Below are positions 53,616-62,310 of a stretch of DNA of 64,000 nucleotides, piece after piece (position 1 is the first letter of the stretch; every line of letters starts with the position of its first letter). This stretch comes from Pseudomonas mucidolens (GTDB lineage Bacteria; Pseudomonadota; Gammaproteobacteria; Pseudomonadales; Pseudomonadaceae): the NCBI RefSeq assembly GCF_900106045.1, contig NZ_LT629802.1, positions 1,674,001 through 1,738,000 on the forward strand. Direction: 5' to 3'. Made by a program: the position numbers and the translations under genes. A model generated the notes under the pieces. It was not told the origin of the DNA. It ran no database searches and saw only the letters and a list, made by a program, of their open reading frames with translations.

Positions 53616-54962
53616 ATGCAGGGTTCAATCGGCATCATCGGCGGCACCGGCTGGCTCGGCCGCTCCATCGCGACTGCGCTGGTGGACAGTGGTTTTGTGC
53701 GCGCCGGCTCACTGACACTGTCCAGTCGTTCGGGTCGGGCTGGTGAACCCCGGGGCGTACCGGGCGATGTCAATATCACCACTGACAACCAATGGTTGGT
53801 GGATCAGAGCGATGTGGTGATTCTCTCGGTTCGCCCCGAGGATGTGCGTGAGGTGCATATCAAGATGGGCGACCGTTTGCTGATTTCCCTGGTGGCCGGC
53901 GTTTCGCTCGAGGACATTCAGGCCCTGACGGGCGCTCGCCGGCTAGTGCGCGCCATGCCTAATGCGGCCCTGGAGATCCGGCGCTCCTACACGCCATGGC
54001 TGGCCAGTCCGACTGTCGATGAAGCGGCCAAAGCAATGGTGCAACAGCTGTTCGAAACCTGCGGCGAGGCGGATGAGGTCGCCAGCGAACAGCACCTTAA
54101 CTACCTCACCGGCTTGTCCGGCACCGGGCCGTCCTATCCGGCGCTAATGGCCCAGGCGCTGTATAACGACGCGATTGCGCAAGGGTTGCCCGAAACCGTG
54201 GCACGGCGTGCGGTCAATGGCGTGCTGCAGGCCAGTCAAATGATCGATGACCAGCGTGGGTTTGCCGAGTGGCTGGAGACCTTGAAGGGGTATCGGGGCG
54301 TCAGCGCCGCGGGGATTGTCGGGATGCAGGAGGGTGGGCTGGAAAGGGCGGTCAAGGCAGGCTTGAGTCGTGCCATGGCGGTGGCGCAATCCGACCTGTC
54401 TGACGCGCGCGAAATACCGGCAACTGGCGAGACACCACAGACGGTCGTGGCCTTCTGGAAAGCCGCCGGACCATCACGCTGGTTCAAGAAGAATGAGGCG
54501 TTCGACACAAGGTTTCGCGAGACTTTTCACGACGCTCACTTTCAGGCCGCCCGGGGCGAACTGGAACACTGGCTGGATGAGCCGGAAGGTGCGCTGGCGT
54601 TGCTGATCCTGCTTGATCAGTACCCACGCAATGCATTTCGCGGCACCGCCCATATGTTTGCCACCGATCCGCTGGCCCGAGCCTATGCGAGCCATATGGT
54701 GGACGCAGGCCTGGATCAGTTGATTGACCCGGCACTGCGCGCGTTCTGCTATCTGCCGTTTGAGCATTCAGAAAACATCGAGGATCAGCAACGGTCGCTG
54801 GCGCTGAACAAACAGCTGGATGCCAATACCTACAAATGGGCCAGGGAACATGCCGATATCATTGAGCGTTTCGGCCGGTTTCCCCATCGCAATGCCGTAT
54901 TGGCAAGGCTGACAACCGAGCAAGAGCAGGCGTTCTTGAACGGCGGAGGTTTTTCCGGCTAG
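53616..54962 (+). CDS. Fusion of pyrroline-5-carboxylate reductase-like and DUF924 domains
   Basis: 448 residues from the ATG at 53616 (GGAG seven bases upstream). Residues 1-265 are a ProC-type NAD(P)-dependent reductase: GSIGIIGGTGWLGRSIATAL, VVILSVRPEDV, ARRLVRAMPNAALEI and the C-terminal LSGTGPSYPALMAQALYNDA. Residues about 275-445 are a complete DUF924 domain: TVVAFWKAAGPSRWFKKNEA, LALLILLDQYPRNAFRGTAH, FCYLPFEHSENIEDQQRSLA and ERFGRFPHRNAVLARLTTEQ. The two usually occur as separate proteins of about 270 and 180 residues. No stop, frameshift or ribosome site separates them here, so one polypeptide is expected. The reductase may act on a pyrroline other than P5C. Confidence 0.85.
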   Translation: MQGSIGIIGGTGWLGRSIATALVDSGFVRAGSLTLSSRSGRAGEPRGVPGDVNITTDNQWLVDQSDVVILSVRPEDVREVHIKMGDRLLISLVAGVSLEDIQALTGARRLVRAMPNAALEIRRSYTPWLASPTVDEAAKAMVQQLFETCGEADEVASEQHLNYLTGLSGTGPSYPALMAQALYNDAIAQGLPETVARRAVNGVLQASQMIDDQRGFAEWLETLKGYRGVSAAGIVGMQEGGLERAVKAGLSRAMAVAQSDLSDAREIPATGETPQTVVAFWKAAGPSRWFKKNEAFDTRFRETFHDAHFQAARGELEHWLDEPEGALALLILLDQYPRNAFRGTAHMFATDPLARAYASHMVDAGLDQLIDPALRAFCYLPFEHSENIEDQQRSLALNKQLDANTYKWAREHADIIERFGRFPHRNAVLARLTTEQEQAFLNGGGFSG

Positions 54963-55064
54963 GCGGCCTGGGTATTCCAGCCGGGAATGCCCCCATAACA
55001 AACCGCCATTGTATTTACTGCGCGGCATCTCGTAGCGTGGTTGTTCACCCAAGGAGATCGTGCC

Positions 55065-55699
55065 GTGAGCAATCATCCGCTGCGCTTGTATGTCGATACC
55101 CAGTTCACCAGCCCCTACGCCATGTCGGTATTTGTGACGCTGCGGGAAAAAGGTCTGCCGTTCGAAGTCCGCACGCTGGACCTTAACGCGCTGGAGAATC
55201 AATCGAAAAACTACACCGGGCTTTCTCTGACCCAACGGGTGCCAACGTTGGAACACGGCGACTTTGCCTTGTCCGAATCCTCGGCAATCACCGAGTACCT
55301 GGATGAGGTGTTCCCGCAGGTGCCGGTGTACCCGCAAGCCGCCCAACAACGTGCGCGGGCGCGACAGGTCCAGGCGTGGTTGCGCAGCGATCTGCTGCCG
55401 ATTCGCCAGGAACGCTCCACGTTGGCGGTGTTTTACGGGGTTCAGTACGCGCCGTTGTCGCCTGCCGCTCAGCTGGCGGCCCACAAGCTGCTGGACGCCG
55501 CGCAGTTGCTGCTGGCCGGGGGGGGCGCGACTACCTGTTTGGGCGGTGGTCAATCGCCGACGTGGACCTGGCGGTGATGCTCAACCGGCTGATCCTCAAC
55601 GGCGATCCGGTGCCCACGTCCTTGGTGGAATATGCACAACGTGTGTGGCAGCGGCCATCGGTTCAGGCGTGGGTCAACCAGCCACGGCCTGACTTGTAG
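55065..55699 (+). pseudogene. yfcF: YfcF-type glutathione S-transferase, frameshifted in a G-run
   Basis: From the GTG at 55065 (GGAG eight bases upstream) the frame reads a thioredoxin-like domain (LRLYVDTQFTSPYAMSVFVT, RVPTLEHGDFALSESSAITE) and the start of the helical domain (QVQAWLRSDLLPIRQERSTL). At a run of eight G (55518-55525) the frame is lost. The rest, GRDYLFGRWSIADVDLAVML, NRLILNGDPVPTSL and WQRPSVQAWV, is intact in another frame to 55699. Losing two G or gaining one restores a protein of about 210 residues like E. coli YfcF. A real frameshift or a sequencing error are both possible. Confidence 0.88.
55518..55525. other. Homopolymer (G8) at the frameshift in the yfcF-like gene
   Basis: Coding-strand GCCGGGGGGGGCGCGAC; six or nine G would keep the frame into GRDYLFGRW. 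Confidence 0.75.
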
Positions 55700-55702
55700 T
55701 CC

Positions 55703-55942
55703 CTACAGCTGCGCGACCCGGCGATCCAGGTCCTCCCAATCTGCCATGCCCAGCACCCGGGTCGTATTCAAGCCGCGCAAGTAGCCGCGCAGTTGCTGGG
55801 CGGTAGCCGCTCTCCGCTCCGCATCGGCGGTGGGGTTTTGCAAGACTGTTTCATATTCGACCAGATAGTCGGCCACCCGATCGCGGAACTCCGGTAACAC
55901 GGCTTCGCGGATGCGATCGAAGGTTTTCTGGTGGGGCTTCAT
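55703..55942 (-). CDS. Small conserved hypothetical protein, 79 aa
   Basis: MKPHQKTFDRIREAVLPEFR followed by DRVADYLVEYETVLQNPTAD and a helical end with LRGLNTTRVLGMADWEDLDR. Soluble, largely alpha-helical. Convergent with the yfcF-like gene, three bases away. I do not recognise a family beyond its plausibility as a short Pseudomonas protein. Confidence 0.6.
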   Translation of the reverse strand: MKPHQKTFDRIREAVLPEFRDRVADYLVEYETVLQNPTADAERRAATAQQLRGYLRGLNTTRVLGMADWEDLDRRVAQL

Positions 55943-56077
55943 GGATTGATCCTTATAAGTCTTGTGGGTCTCAGACGGCGTGACACCAGCGCCTCAATAA
56001 ATAGTCACTTTCAAGGCGTGCAAGTTCGTTTTCTCCGCCAAAGACCTCGCCGACGAAGCCGCTCCTGGGGGAAAACG

Positions 56078-56827
56078 TCAGCTCGGCAGGGTTTCGCGAC
56101 TGAACGCGTCTACCGCCTTCACCAACCCGTTGGCCGCCAACGCCACCAGCTCTGCGCCCTTTTGGGGTGTCGCCAGCGCCGGGTCAGAGCCCATGCGACC
56201 GTCCGGATGGCGGGCGCGGAAGTCCCGGGCCTCGCGGATCGGGCCGGAGGGAGCGATCTGTGGCGAGTAATCCGCGGTCTTGATCGAATCGGGATAGGCC
56301 CATTGGGTGATGGCGATTTCTGAAGGCGTGGCGTGCGTGCCATGCCCTGTCGGAAACTGCGCGCGCGCTAGTTCGCCGACGCCTTCCAGGTCCCACCAGT
56401 TGCACAGTTTCAACGCGAACCCGGCCGGCCGCCGGGCAAAGCTGGCCTCGGCGTAGAGCTCGGAAAATGCCGCTTCAATGGTCGCGATATTGCCGCCATG
56501 ACCGTTGAGAAAGAGGATTTTCTCGAAGCTGTGGGCCGCCAACGAACGCGTCCAGTCGCCAATGGCGGCGATAAACGTGGAAGGGCGCAGGGAGATAGTG
56601 CCGGGAAACCCCAGATGATGCTGTGCCATGCCGATATTGAAGGTCGGGCCAATCAGGATGTCGGCGCTTTTTTGCGCCTGGTGGGCAATGATCTCCGGGC
56701 ACATCCAATCGGTTCCCAACAGGCCAGTGGGGCCGTGTTGTTCGTTGGAACCGATGGGAATCACCACGGTGCGGCTGCGTTCGAGAAATTGTCCAATCTC
56801 GATCCAGGTCGATTGGTGCAAAAGCAT
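56078..56827 (-). CDS. Creatininase-family amidohydrolase
   Basis: 249 residues. Metal-ligand motifs of the family are intact: VVIPIGSNEQHGPTGLLGTD, Asp in LLGTDWMCPEI, His in FLNGHGGNIATIEAAFSELY and Glu in ATPSEIAITQWAYPDSI. Such enzymes hydrolyse cyclic amides such as creatinine, N-formyl compounds or formamidopyrimidine intermediates. Stands alone, so the substrate cannot be set from context. Confidence 0.9.
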   Translation of the reverse strand: MLLHQSTWIEIGQFLERSRTVVIPIGSNEQHGPTGLLGTDWMCPEIIAHQAQKSADILIGPTFNIGMAQHHLGFPGTISLRPSTFIAAIGDWTRSLAAHSFEKILFLNGHGGNIATIEAAFSELYAEASFARRPAGFALKLCNWWDLEGVGELARAQFPTGHGTHATPSEIAITQWAYPDSIKTADYSPQIAPSGPIREARDFRARHPDGRMGSDPALATPQKGAELVALAANGLVKAVDAFSRETLPS

Positions 56828-56871
56828 GGGAAGTTCTCTCTCTGATCAGGCTTGGCTCACCCGATACTACC

Positions 56872-57582
56872 TCAACCGGCGCTGGCGATCTGGCTTGGCT
56901 TGCAGTTGAGGTAGGCCGAGGACTTCAGCCAGCGCTGGTCGGGGTACCAGGAAAACATGAATTGGCCATCCTTGAGCTTGTCCACCACTTGGCGCGCCAC
57001 TTGCGGCCGCACGGCGGGGCAACCCTGGCTGCGGCCGATGCGGCCCTGGCGCTTGCTCCATAACGGGCTCACGTAGTCGGCAGCGTGAATCACGATAGCG
57101 CGATCTCGGGCAAGATCATTGAATCCCGGCTCCAGGCCGTCCATGCGCAGCGAGTAACCATGGGCGCCGTTGTAGCTTTCCTGAGTGCGGAACAAGCCCA
57201 GACTGGATTGGTAACTGCCTTCACGGTTGGAGAACTGGGTGGCGAAGTTTTCCCCGGAGTTCTGACCGTGGGCCACCAGATCGCGCAATACCAGCTTCTT
57301 CTGGCGCAAATCGAAAATCCACAGCCGACGGGCGGTCGAAGGTTGCGAATAATCGATCACAGCTAGGCGTTCGGAGCGTTCCTGTCCATTATTGACGGCA
57401 CATTGCATCGCACTCAGGGCGCGTTTCAGCACACTGGGATTGAGTTCTGGAGCCGAGCGCGCCAGGCTGTTATACAAGGTGTGAGGTTGGGCATTCTCTG
57501 CGAAGGCACCCGTGCAGAACGCAGCCAGGACAGCGGCGATCAGACCGGGTCGGCAGTAAAGAGTCAGCATTTTATCAAGCAT
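56872..57582 (-). CDS. Murein L,D-transpeptidase catalytic-domain protein (YkuD_2 type)
   Basis: 236 residues with a signal peptide (LTLYCRPGLIAAVLAAFCTG.../AFA). The C-terminal half carries RAIVIHAADYVSPLW and the catalytic region GRIGRSQGCPAVRPQVARQV with Cys in QGCPAV, typical of the YkuD_2 family. It probably acts on peptidoglycan cross-links or lipoprotein attachment in the periplasm. It is divergent from the YcbB-type L,D-transpeptidase gene with only 26 bases between the start codons, so the two share regulation. Confidence 0.9.
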   Translation of the reverse strand: MLDKMLTLYCRPGLIAAVLAAFCTGAFAENAQPHTLYNSLARSAPELNPSVLKRALSAMQCAVNNGQERSERLAVIDYSQPSTARRLWIFDLRQKKLVLRDLVAHGQNSGENFATQFSNREGSYQSSLGLFRTQESYNGAHGYSLRMDGLEPGFNDLARDRAIVIHAADYVSPLWSKRQGRIGRSQGCPAVRPQVARQVVDKLKDGQFMFSWYPDQRWLKSSAYLNCKPSQIASAG

Positions 57583-57608
57583 CTCCGCCGTGAATTGGAG
57601 CTAGGCCA

Positions 57609-59180
57609 TTGTTCAAAAAACACGCATGTTACTTGAGCCTTTGCTTGCTCGTTGCACCATTGGTCGCAACAGCCGACGAGGGCCTGATTGAGCCGCCAAA
57701 CCCAGTACAGCTGGCTCTTGCGCAATTGTCGAGTGTTTGCCCGGGTTTAGCGGCGCGGTTGGACGTGCCAGCCGAGTTGCGGTTACAGGCTTTTTATCAG
57801 CAGCAGGGCAATGTGGGCCTATGGTCGCAAGGCCAGCGTCGCCCGGCATTGGAGGAACAGTTGCAGCTGTTGGCCGACGACGGCCTGGCCCCGGCGCATT
57901 ATCGCCTGCCTGACGCGGTCACCACCGACAATGTGCTCTGTACCGATTTCGCGACCAGCCAAACCTATCTTCAAGCCCTGCACGATCTGCATTACGGCCG
58001 CTTGCAGCAAGCGCAGTTCGAGCCGCTCTGGCATTCCCGGCCTCCGGAACAGGACCCTGTCGCCCAGGTGCTGGCATTGGCGAGTGCCGGGCTGGTGGAC
58101 ATGGCGGCGGGGTTTGATCAGGCGCGGCCGAGTGCCACGCTGTATCGCAGCTTGCGCGATGCGTATGCCGCCCAGCGCCGGCAACCCGTGCCTGAATGGG
58201 GCGTGGTCGCCAGTGGGCCGTTGTTGCGCTCGGGCCGGGAAGATCCACGGGTGCCGGAGTTGGCCCGGCGCCTGTTCAACGGTGGCTACTTGATGAGCCT
58301 GCCCCAAGGCGCTGCCGATAAATATGAGGATGAGCTGGTGGAAGCGGTAAAGGCCTTCCAGGCAAGTCATTCCTTGCAAGCCGATGGTGTGATCGGCCCG
58401 GACACCGTGACGCAGCTCAATGTCAGCCCGACGATGCGTCGCGAACAACTGCGGGTCAACCTGGAACGCTTTCGTTGGCTGTCCCGGGACCTGGAACCCG
58501 ACGGCCTGTTGGTCAACGTCGCCGCCGCCCAGTTGAGCGTTTATCAGGGCGGCGTCGCGGTCTGGCAGACGCGTTTGCAAGTCGGGCGTGCCGATCGGCA
58601 AACGCCATTGCTCAAGTCGCGAATCACCCGGTTGACCCTGAATCCCACCTGGACGATTCCGCCGACTATCATGCGCGAGGACAAGCTCCCGGCCATTCGC
58701 CTGAACCCGGAGTACTTGCGCCAACACAATCTGAACGTGCTCGACAGTGAAGGGCGCCCATTGTCCCCTGAGCAAGTCGACTGGTCGCACCCCGGCAATA
58801 TTCTGCTGCGCCAGGACGCCGGTCCGCGTAATCCGCTGGGCAGGATCGTCTTGCGTTTTCCCAATCCGTTCTCGGTGTACTTGCACGATACCCCGAGCCA
58901 ACCCTTGTTCAGCAGGGGCCCCAGGGCATTCAGTTCAGGTTGTGTGCGGGTGGAGCAGCCCATGGTGCTGCGCGACCTGCTGGTGAGCCCCGCGGAGAAG
59001 GCTCGAACCGAGCAATTGTTGGCTACCGGAGTCACCCACGAATTCAGGCTTGCCAACCCGGTGCCGGTGTTGCTGGGGTATTGGACGGTGCAAGTGGATA
59101 GCCAGGGCGCCTTGTTGTACGCGCCGGACATTTACGGACGCGATCCGGCGTTGCTAAAGGCGTTGGGGACGGGGTTGTAG
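57609..59180 (+). CDS. YcbB/LdtD-type L,D-transpeptidase
   Basis: 523 residues from a TTG start with GGAG eight bases upstream, followed by a signal peptide (FKKHACYLSLCLLVAPLVAT). Residues about 220-280 hold a peptidoglycan-binding domain (LARRLFNGGYL, YEDELVEAVKAFQASHSLQA, DGVIGPDTVTQLN). Residues about 300-480 hold the catalytic YkuD domain (LKSRITRLTLNPTWTIPPTI, HDTPSQPLFSRGPRAFSSGC, VRV), with the catalytic Cys near residue 445. It makes 3-3 cross-links in peptidoglycan. Length and domain order match E. coli LdtD/YcbB (615 residues), slightly shorter. Confidence 0.94.
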   Translation: MFKKHACYLSLCLLVAPLVATADEGLIEPPNPVQLALAQLSSVCPGLAARLDVPAELRLQAFYQQQGNVGLWSQGQRRPALEEQLQLLADDGLAPAHYRLPDAVTTDNVLCTDFATSQTYLQALHDLHYGRLQQAQFEPLWHSRPPEQDPVAQVLALASAGLVDMAAGFDQARPSATLYRSLRDAYAAQRRQPVPEWGVVASGPLLRSGREDPRVPELARRLFNGGYLMSLPQGAADKYEDELVEAVKAFQASHSLQADGVIGPDTVTQLNVSPTMRREQLRVNLERFRWLSRDLEPDGLLVNVAAAQLSVYQGGVAVWQTRLQVGRADRQTPLLKSRITRLTLNPTWTIPPTIMREDKLPAIRLNPEYLRQHNLNVLDSEGRPLSPEQVDWSHPGNILLRQDAGPRNPLGRIVLRFPNPFSVYLHDTPSQPLFSRGPRAFSSGCVRVEQPMVLRDLLVSPAEKARTEQLLATGVTHEFRLANPVPVLLGYWTVQVDSQGALLYAPDIYGRDPALLKALGTGL

Positions 59181-59186
59181 AGTGTC

Positions 59187-59221
59187 CCGGGCCTCTGTGT
59201 AAACGCCGCGCAGAGGCCCGG
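59187..59221 (+). terminator. Terminator-like hairpin after the ycbB-like gene
   Basis: An 11-base stem CCGGGCCTCTG/CAGAGGCCCGG with a 13-base loop, seven bases after the stop. No strong T-run follows, so termination efficiency is uncertain. Confidence 0.55.
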
Positions 59222-59339
59222 CGCATCCGGATGCGACAAGGTTGGCATTTTCAAGAATTAGCCATCAGATAATTCCTAAAAACTCAAGAAACTGCCTGGA
59301 CGTGCCGACAGGGTTAATACATACCCAGGAGCGTCAACC

Positions 59340-59711
59340 ATGAACAGTCCACGTCTAGCAGCCGGCATCAGTCTGTGTTTTGCCCTCGTCAGTGGTAGTT
59401 GCCTGGCGGCCACGGGCGTCATCCAGTTTCACGGCAGTATCGTCGAACCGGCATGCCAGACCGCCAGCGGTGCGGGGGTGACCGTGGGGTTCAGTGATTG
59501 TCCGGCGTCCGCACGCGGTGCCGCCATCAGCGTCAGCAGCGTCGAACCCACGCGCAAAGTCAGCGCGCCGAAGGGTTCCCCGGTGAACGTGAAGCTGTTG
59601 GTCGACACCGCTGGCCAGGACCGTTACTTCGAGCGGCATTACCTGTTGAGCGACGCTGCTGGCAAGCCGCTGCAGTCCGGGGCTTACCTGGTGACGTTGA
59701 CCTATCCCTGA
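59340..59711 (+). CDS. Type 1 fimbrial subunit-like secreted protein
   Basis: 123 residues; AGGAG is eight bases before the ATG. Signal peptide MNSPRLAAGISLCFALVSGS. The mature N-terminus GVIQFHGSIVEPACQ and the disulphide pair (Cys in EPACQT and SDCPAS) are those of fimbrial pilins. It is shorter than typical major pilins (about 160-180), and the end LQSGAYLVTLTYP fits the fimbrial donor-strand fold. No usher or chaperone gene is nearby, so it may be an orphan or minor subunit. Confidence 0.75.
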   Translation: MNSPRLAAGISLCFALVSGSCLAATGVIQFHGSIVEPACQTASGAGVTVGFSDCPASARGAAISVSSVEPTRKVSAPKGSPVNVKLLVDTAGQDRYFERHYLLSDAAGKPLQSGAYLVTLTYP

Positions 59712-59852
59712 CGCGGGGTTAAGGCGCGGTCAGGTGGTGCATCGTGGCTTGCTGGACCACCTCTTTGACGGATATCGGTAGGTACGCCTGCAAAGTCGGC
59801 CTGCAACAGCGCGAGTTTGCGACTCTTGCGGGTAGCTCGGCGTGCTCGTCGC

Positions 59853-61040
59853 CTAACTCAGTTGTTCACACAAGAAGGGTGTACTGGCGAGTCTGGATGT
59901 CGGGTGGAATGCGAACAAACGAGTTACAACAAGTAGATATGCGACGTCTTCAGAGGACATGAATGCCATGCCCCCCAGAATCTCGAAAGCGCGAGTGCTA
60001 ATGCGGTGCACGGCTTCCTGTACGGAAAATCTTGTTGCCTGTGCACGAGCCAAATCACTGCGCAGAAACCGCTTTTCATCAATCGAACCCGCCAGGCCGC
60101 GCAAAGCCATAGTGGCACCTTGCAGATCAATGAGCAGCATGGCTCGATCATCCTGTGAACCTTTGTTGCAGGACAATGCTCGTGATGCCAAAGCTGACGC
60201 CATTCCCAGATAGGAAGCTGAAGCCAGTAGTTGAAACCAGATAGCGAACAAATGGTTACCCGTTCCGTGTTGAGCGTCATCCAGTTGATCATCTACGGCT
60301 GTGCTGAAACACATCATGGATTCGGGAACCACCAAATTATTGAACCTGACTTCGTGGCTGTCGGCTGCCTGCAAATGCGGTACAGACCAAAACTTCTTCC
60401 GTTCGATACTTGAGTCGCCAGCGAAACCTACACCTATGCCGATATGAGTTTGACCCTCAGGATCAACGTGGTTGACTCCAAACGTGATGAGGTCAAAGTT
60501 GTGCGTCATCGTGCAAGGTTTCTTGCTTCCGTTAACGATATAGCCGTCGAGCGTTTTTTCCACGGTCATTTTTGATTCTAAAATATGAGCGTTGGGGCGT
60601 CCTTCGGAAAATCCAGAGGCAACTAATAACTTGTCATGCGCGACTAGGCTTAACAAGTCCTGGATGTCCGGAAAGAAACGGCTGCCCGCCATCATGCCTG
60701 CTACTGTGTGGTGATGCATGGTCATCATCACTGCCAACGAAGGGCAATGAGCACCGATCCAAGTGTGCAGTTGCGCCATATTCACTGCTCTGACGCCCCT
60801 GCCACCTAGTTCCTTCGAGATTGTGAGGCCTGGCTGGCCGTCCCTTCTAAACAGATCGGCTAAAACTTTCGAGTCACCACGCTCAAGATCAAGAAGTGGG
60901 GTGGCTTCAAGAAAATTCGTCAATGTCGGCATGAGTTCGAAAGCAATGTTTCTTTCTTCTTTTAAAAACATAATGGTTGAATTCTTTGGGGGAAAGGGGG
61001 CAGCGCAGAGGACGATATTGGTGTGTGCCTTCTCATTCAT
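59853..61040 (-). CDS. Acyl-CoA dehydrogenase-like protein of the A+T-richer island
   Basis: 395 residues. Acyl-CoA dehydrogenase-fold features: LTISKELGGRGVRAVNMAQL, HHHTVAGMMAGSRFFPDIQD, TLDGYIVNGSKKPCTM, FWSVPHLQAADSHEVRFNNL, VVPESMM and FEILGGMAFMSSEDVAYLL. The catalytic Glu position is not certain from sequence alone. Codon and base use are clearly more A+T-rich than in the surroundings, a sign of transfer. It starts 23 bases after the acyltransferase-like gene and is probably co-transcribed with it; a role in making or tailoring an acyl chain for that enzyme is inference. Confidence 0.82.
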   Translation of the reverse strand: MNEKAHTNIVLCAAPFPPKNSTIMFLKEERNIAFELMPTLTNFLEATPLLDLERGDSKVLADLFRRDGQPGLTISKELGGRGVRAVNMAQLHTWIGAHCPSLAVMMTMHHHTVAGMMAGSRFFPDIQDLLSLVAHDKLLVASGFSEGRPNAHILESKMTVEKTLDGYIVNGSKKPCTMTHNFDLITFGVNHVDPEGQTHIGIGVGFAGDSSIERKKFWSVPHLQAADSHEVRFNNLVVPESMMCFSTAVDDQLDDAQHGTGNHLFAIWFQLLASASYLGMASALASRALSCNKGSQDDRAMLLIDLQGATMALRGLAGSIDEKRFLRSDLARAQATRFSVQEAVHRISTRAFEILGGMAFMSSEDVAYLLVVTRLFAFHPTSRLASTPFLCEQLS

Positions 61041-61063
61041 TTGACGAGGACTGGGCGTGGATT

Positions 61064-61843
61064 TTATATTGAATTTTGTGTTTTTAGATAATGACGCGCA
61101 TAACGACTGTCCAGCTTCGATAATGGCAATAATAGGAAGAAATCAGCCGAATTGAATTCAGTGTCCCACGCCGGTTCACCACATATCCAGGCCCCGATGC
61201 GCAAATAACCTTTTAATAGCGGCGGTATCTGCGGAACATGCCCGACGTCGTGCTTATCAACGGGAAATGGTTTATGTGGGGTCACGCGATATACGGCTGG
61301 AGCAAAATGTTCTGCTGTAAACGCGTGATACAAAGCCGCGGCGTTGTGACCGCCATCAGACAAGCTCACGCTAGCGCAACCCATCAAATAGTCACAACGC
61401 TCACGTTGCATATACATCGCCAAGCCAGTCCATAACAGCATAATGACGCTGCCACTGCGATAGTCTGGGTGCACGCAAGCATGACCTGCTTCGGTTGTAC
61501 ACGTAAGTAAATGATTCAGATTGCTCAGATCAAATTCCTGTTCGCAATAATAGCGCCCCATGCGCCGCGCCGCCGTCGGACTCATCAAACGATATGTACC
61601 GACCACGCGAGATGACTGGGTATCACGTACAATCAAATGATCGCAATAGTCATCAAATTCGTCGACATTTATGGCGTCAGGATTGGCTAATGTAGATAAA
61701 CGGAATGTTTCAATGAAAACGTGATAGCGGAGGCGTTGTGCCTCACGTATTTCTTCCTGCGTGCAGGCAAGACTTACTATCAGTTTTGCACGCTGGGGGT
61801 TGGGGTTTGAATGGCCGTCACTGGTTGTTTTCGATAATTGCAT
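61064..61843 (-). CDS. OlsB-like N-acyltransferase (GNAT, Acetyltransf_5 family)
   Basis: 259 residues from the ATG at 61843, preceded by GGGAG; a longer start at 61963 lacks a ribosome site. The sequence EEIREAQRLRYHVFIETFR, NVDEFDDYCDHLIVRDTQSS, RVVGTYRLMSPTAARRMGRY, YCEQEFDLSNLNHLL and GHACVHPDYRSGSVIMLLWT is typical of the OlsB/autoinducer-like acyltransferases that move a long acyl chain to an amino acid. OlsB makes lyso-ornithine lipid, which is completed by OlsA; no olsA is seen here. The product may be an N-acyl amino acid. A+T-richer than the host genes, as is its partner. Confidence 0.85.
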   Translation of the reverse strand: MQLSKTTSDGHSNPNPQRAKLIVSLACTQEEIREAQRLRYHVFIETFRLSTLANPDAINVDEFDDYCDHLIVRDTQSSRVVGTYRLMSPTAARRMGRYYCEQEFDLSNLNHLLTCTTEAGHACVHPDYRSGSVIMLLWTGLAMYMQRERCDYLMGCASVSLSDGGHNAAALYHAFTAEHFAPAVYRVTPHKPFPVDKHDVGHVPQIPPLLKGYLRIGAWICGEPAWDTEFNSADFFLLLPLSKLDSRYARHYLKTQNSI

Positions 61844-62046
61844 GCCTCTCCCTTTTTTCGTCGCTGTGATGTGGCACTGCAAAAAAGTGGGTAAACAATA
61901 ACCTGCCGTTTTTAATAAATAGGTAAGGAAAGTCCGAACTAACCGCTGTTTTTTTTGCTGCATTGCGGCGTACGTTAAAAGCTGGTGAGTAGGACGATAA
62001 TCAAGTTTCCTTTGGGAACTTAACCGCGCGTGCTTTTTATTTCGGA
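61844..62046. other. A+T-rich upstream region of the acyltransferase/dehydrogenase pair
   Basis: About 200 bases with T- and A-runs, such as CTGTTTTTTTTGCTGC at 61940-61970. It must contain the promoter of the minus-strand pair. I cannot place a -10/-35 pair or a Pho box with confidence. Confidence 0.4.
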
Positions 62047-62280
62047 TTGACGTTGATCGGCTATAGCATCGGGCTGGTGCTGATCGATCATTATCTGTTC
62101 GAGGTGTCCTTTATCAACTGGCTGGCGGGGTTGGCGGTGCGCTGCCTGTACCTGATTCTGTTCGCGGTAATGAAAGTCGCCTGGACAAAGAGCCGCGTGG
62201 GGTTTTTCTTGCCGTTGGCGGCGGTGCTGGGGGGACCGGGGCGGCGGCGGTGCTTCGGGGAGCTGATAGGGGTATGCTGA
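61993..62280 (+). pseudogene. Membrane-protein fragment, possible truncated gene end
   Basis: An open frame on the + strand reads AFYFGLTLIGYSIGLVLIDH, YLFEVSFINWLAGLAVRCLY, LILFAVMKVAWTKSRVGF and FLPLAAVLGGPGRRRCFGEL, three hydrophobic stretches. No convincing start or ribosome site is present; the best start is TTG at 62047. Base composition returns to the host type here. It looks like the 3' end of a host gene cut by the neighbouring island, but this is not proven. Confidence 0.35.
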
Positions 62281-62310
62281 ACAGGTTTTTGAACGCATGA
62301 GTCTGTGGTC

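Noticed and set aside
61843..62046. Pho box for the acyltransferase island
   Set aside because: I looked for CTGTCAT-N4-CTGTCAT on the minus strand and found no acceptable match.
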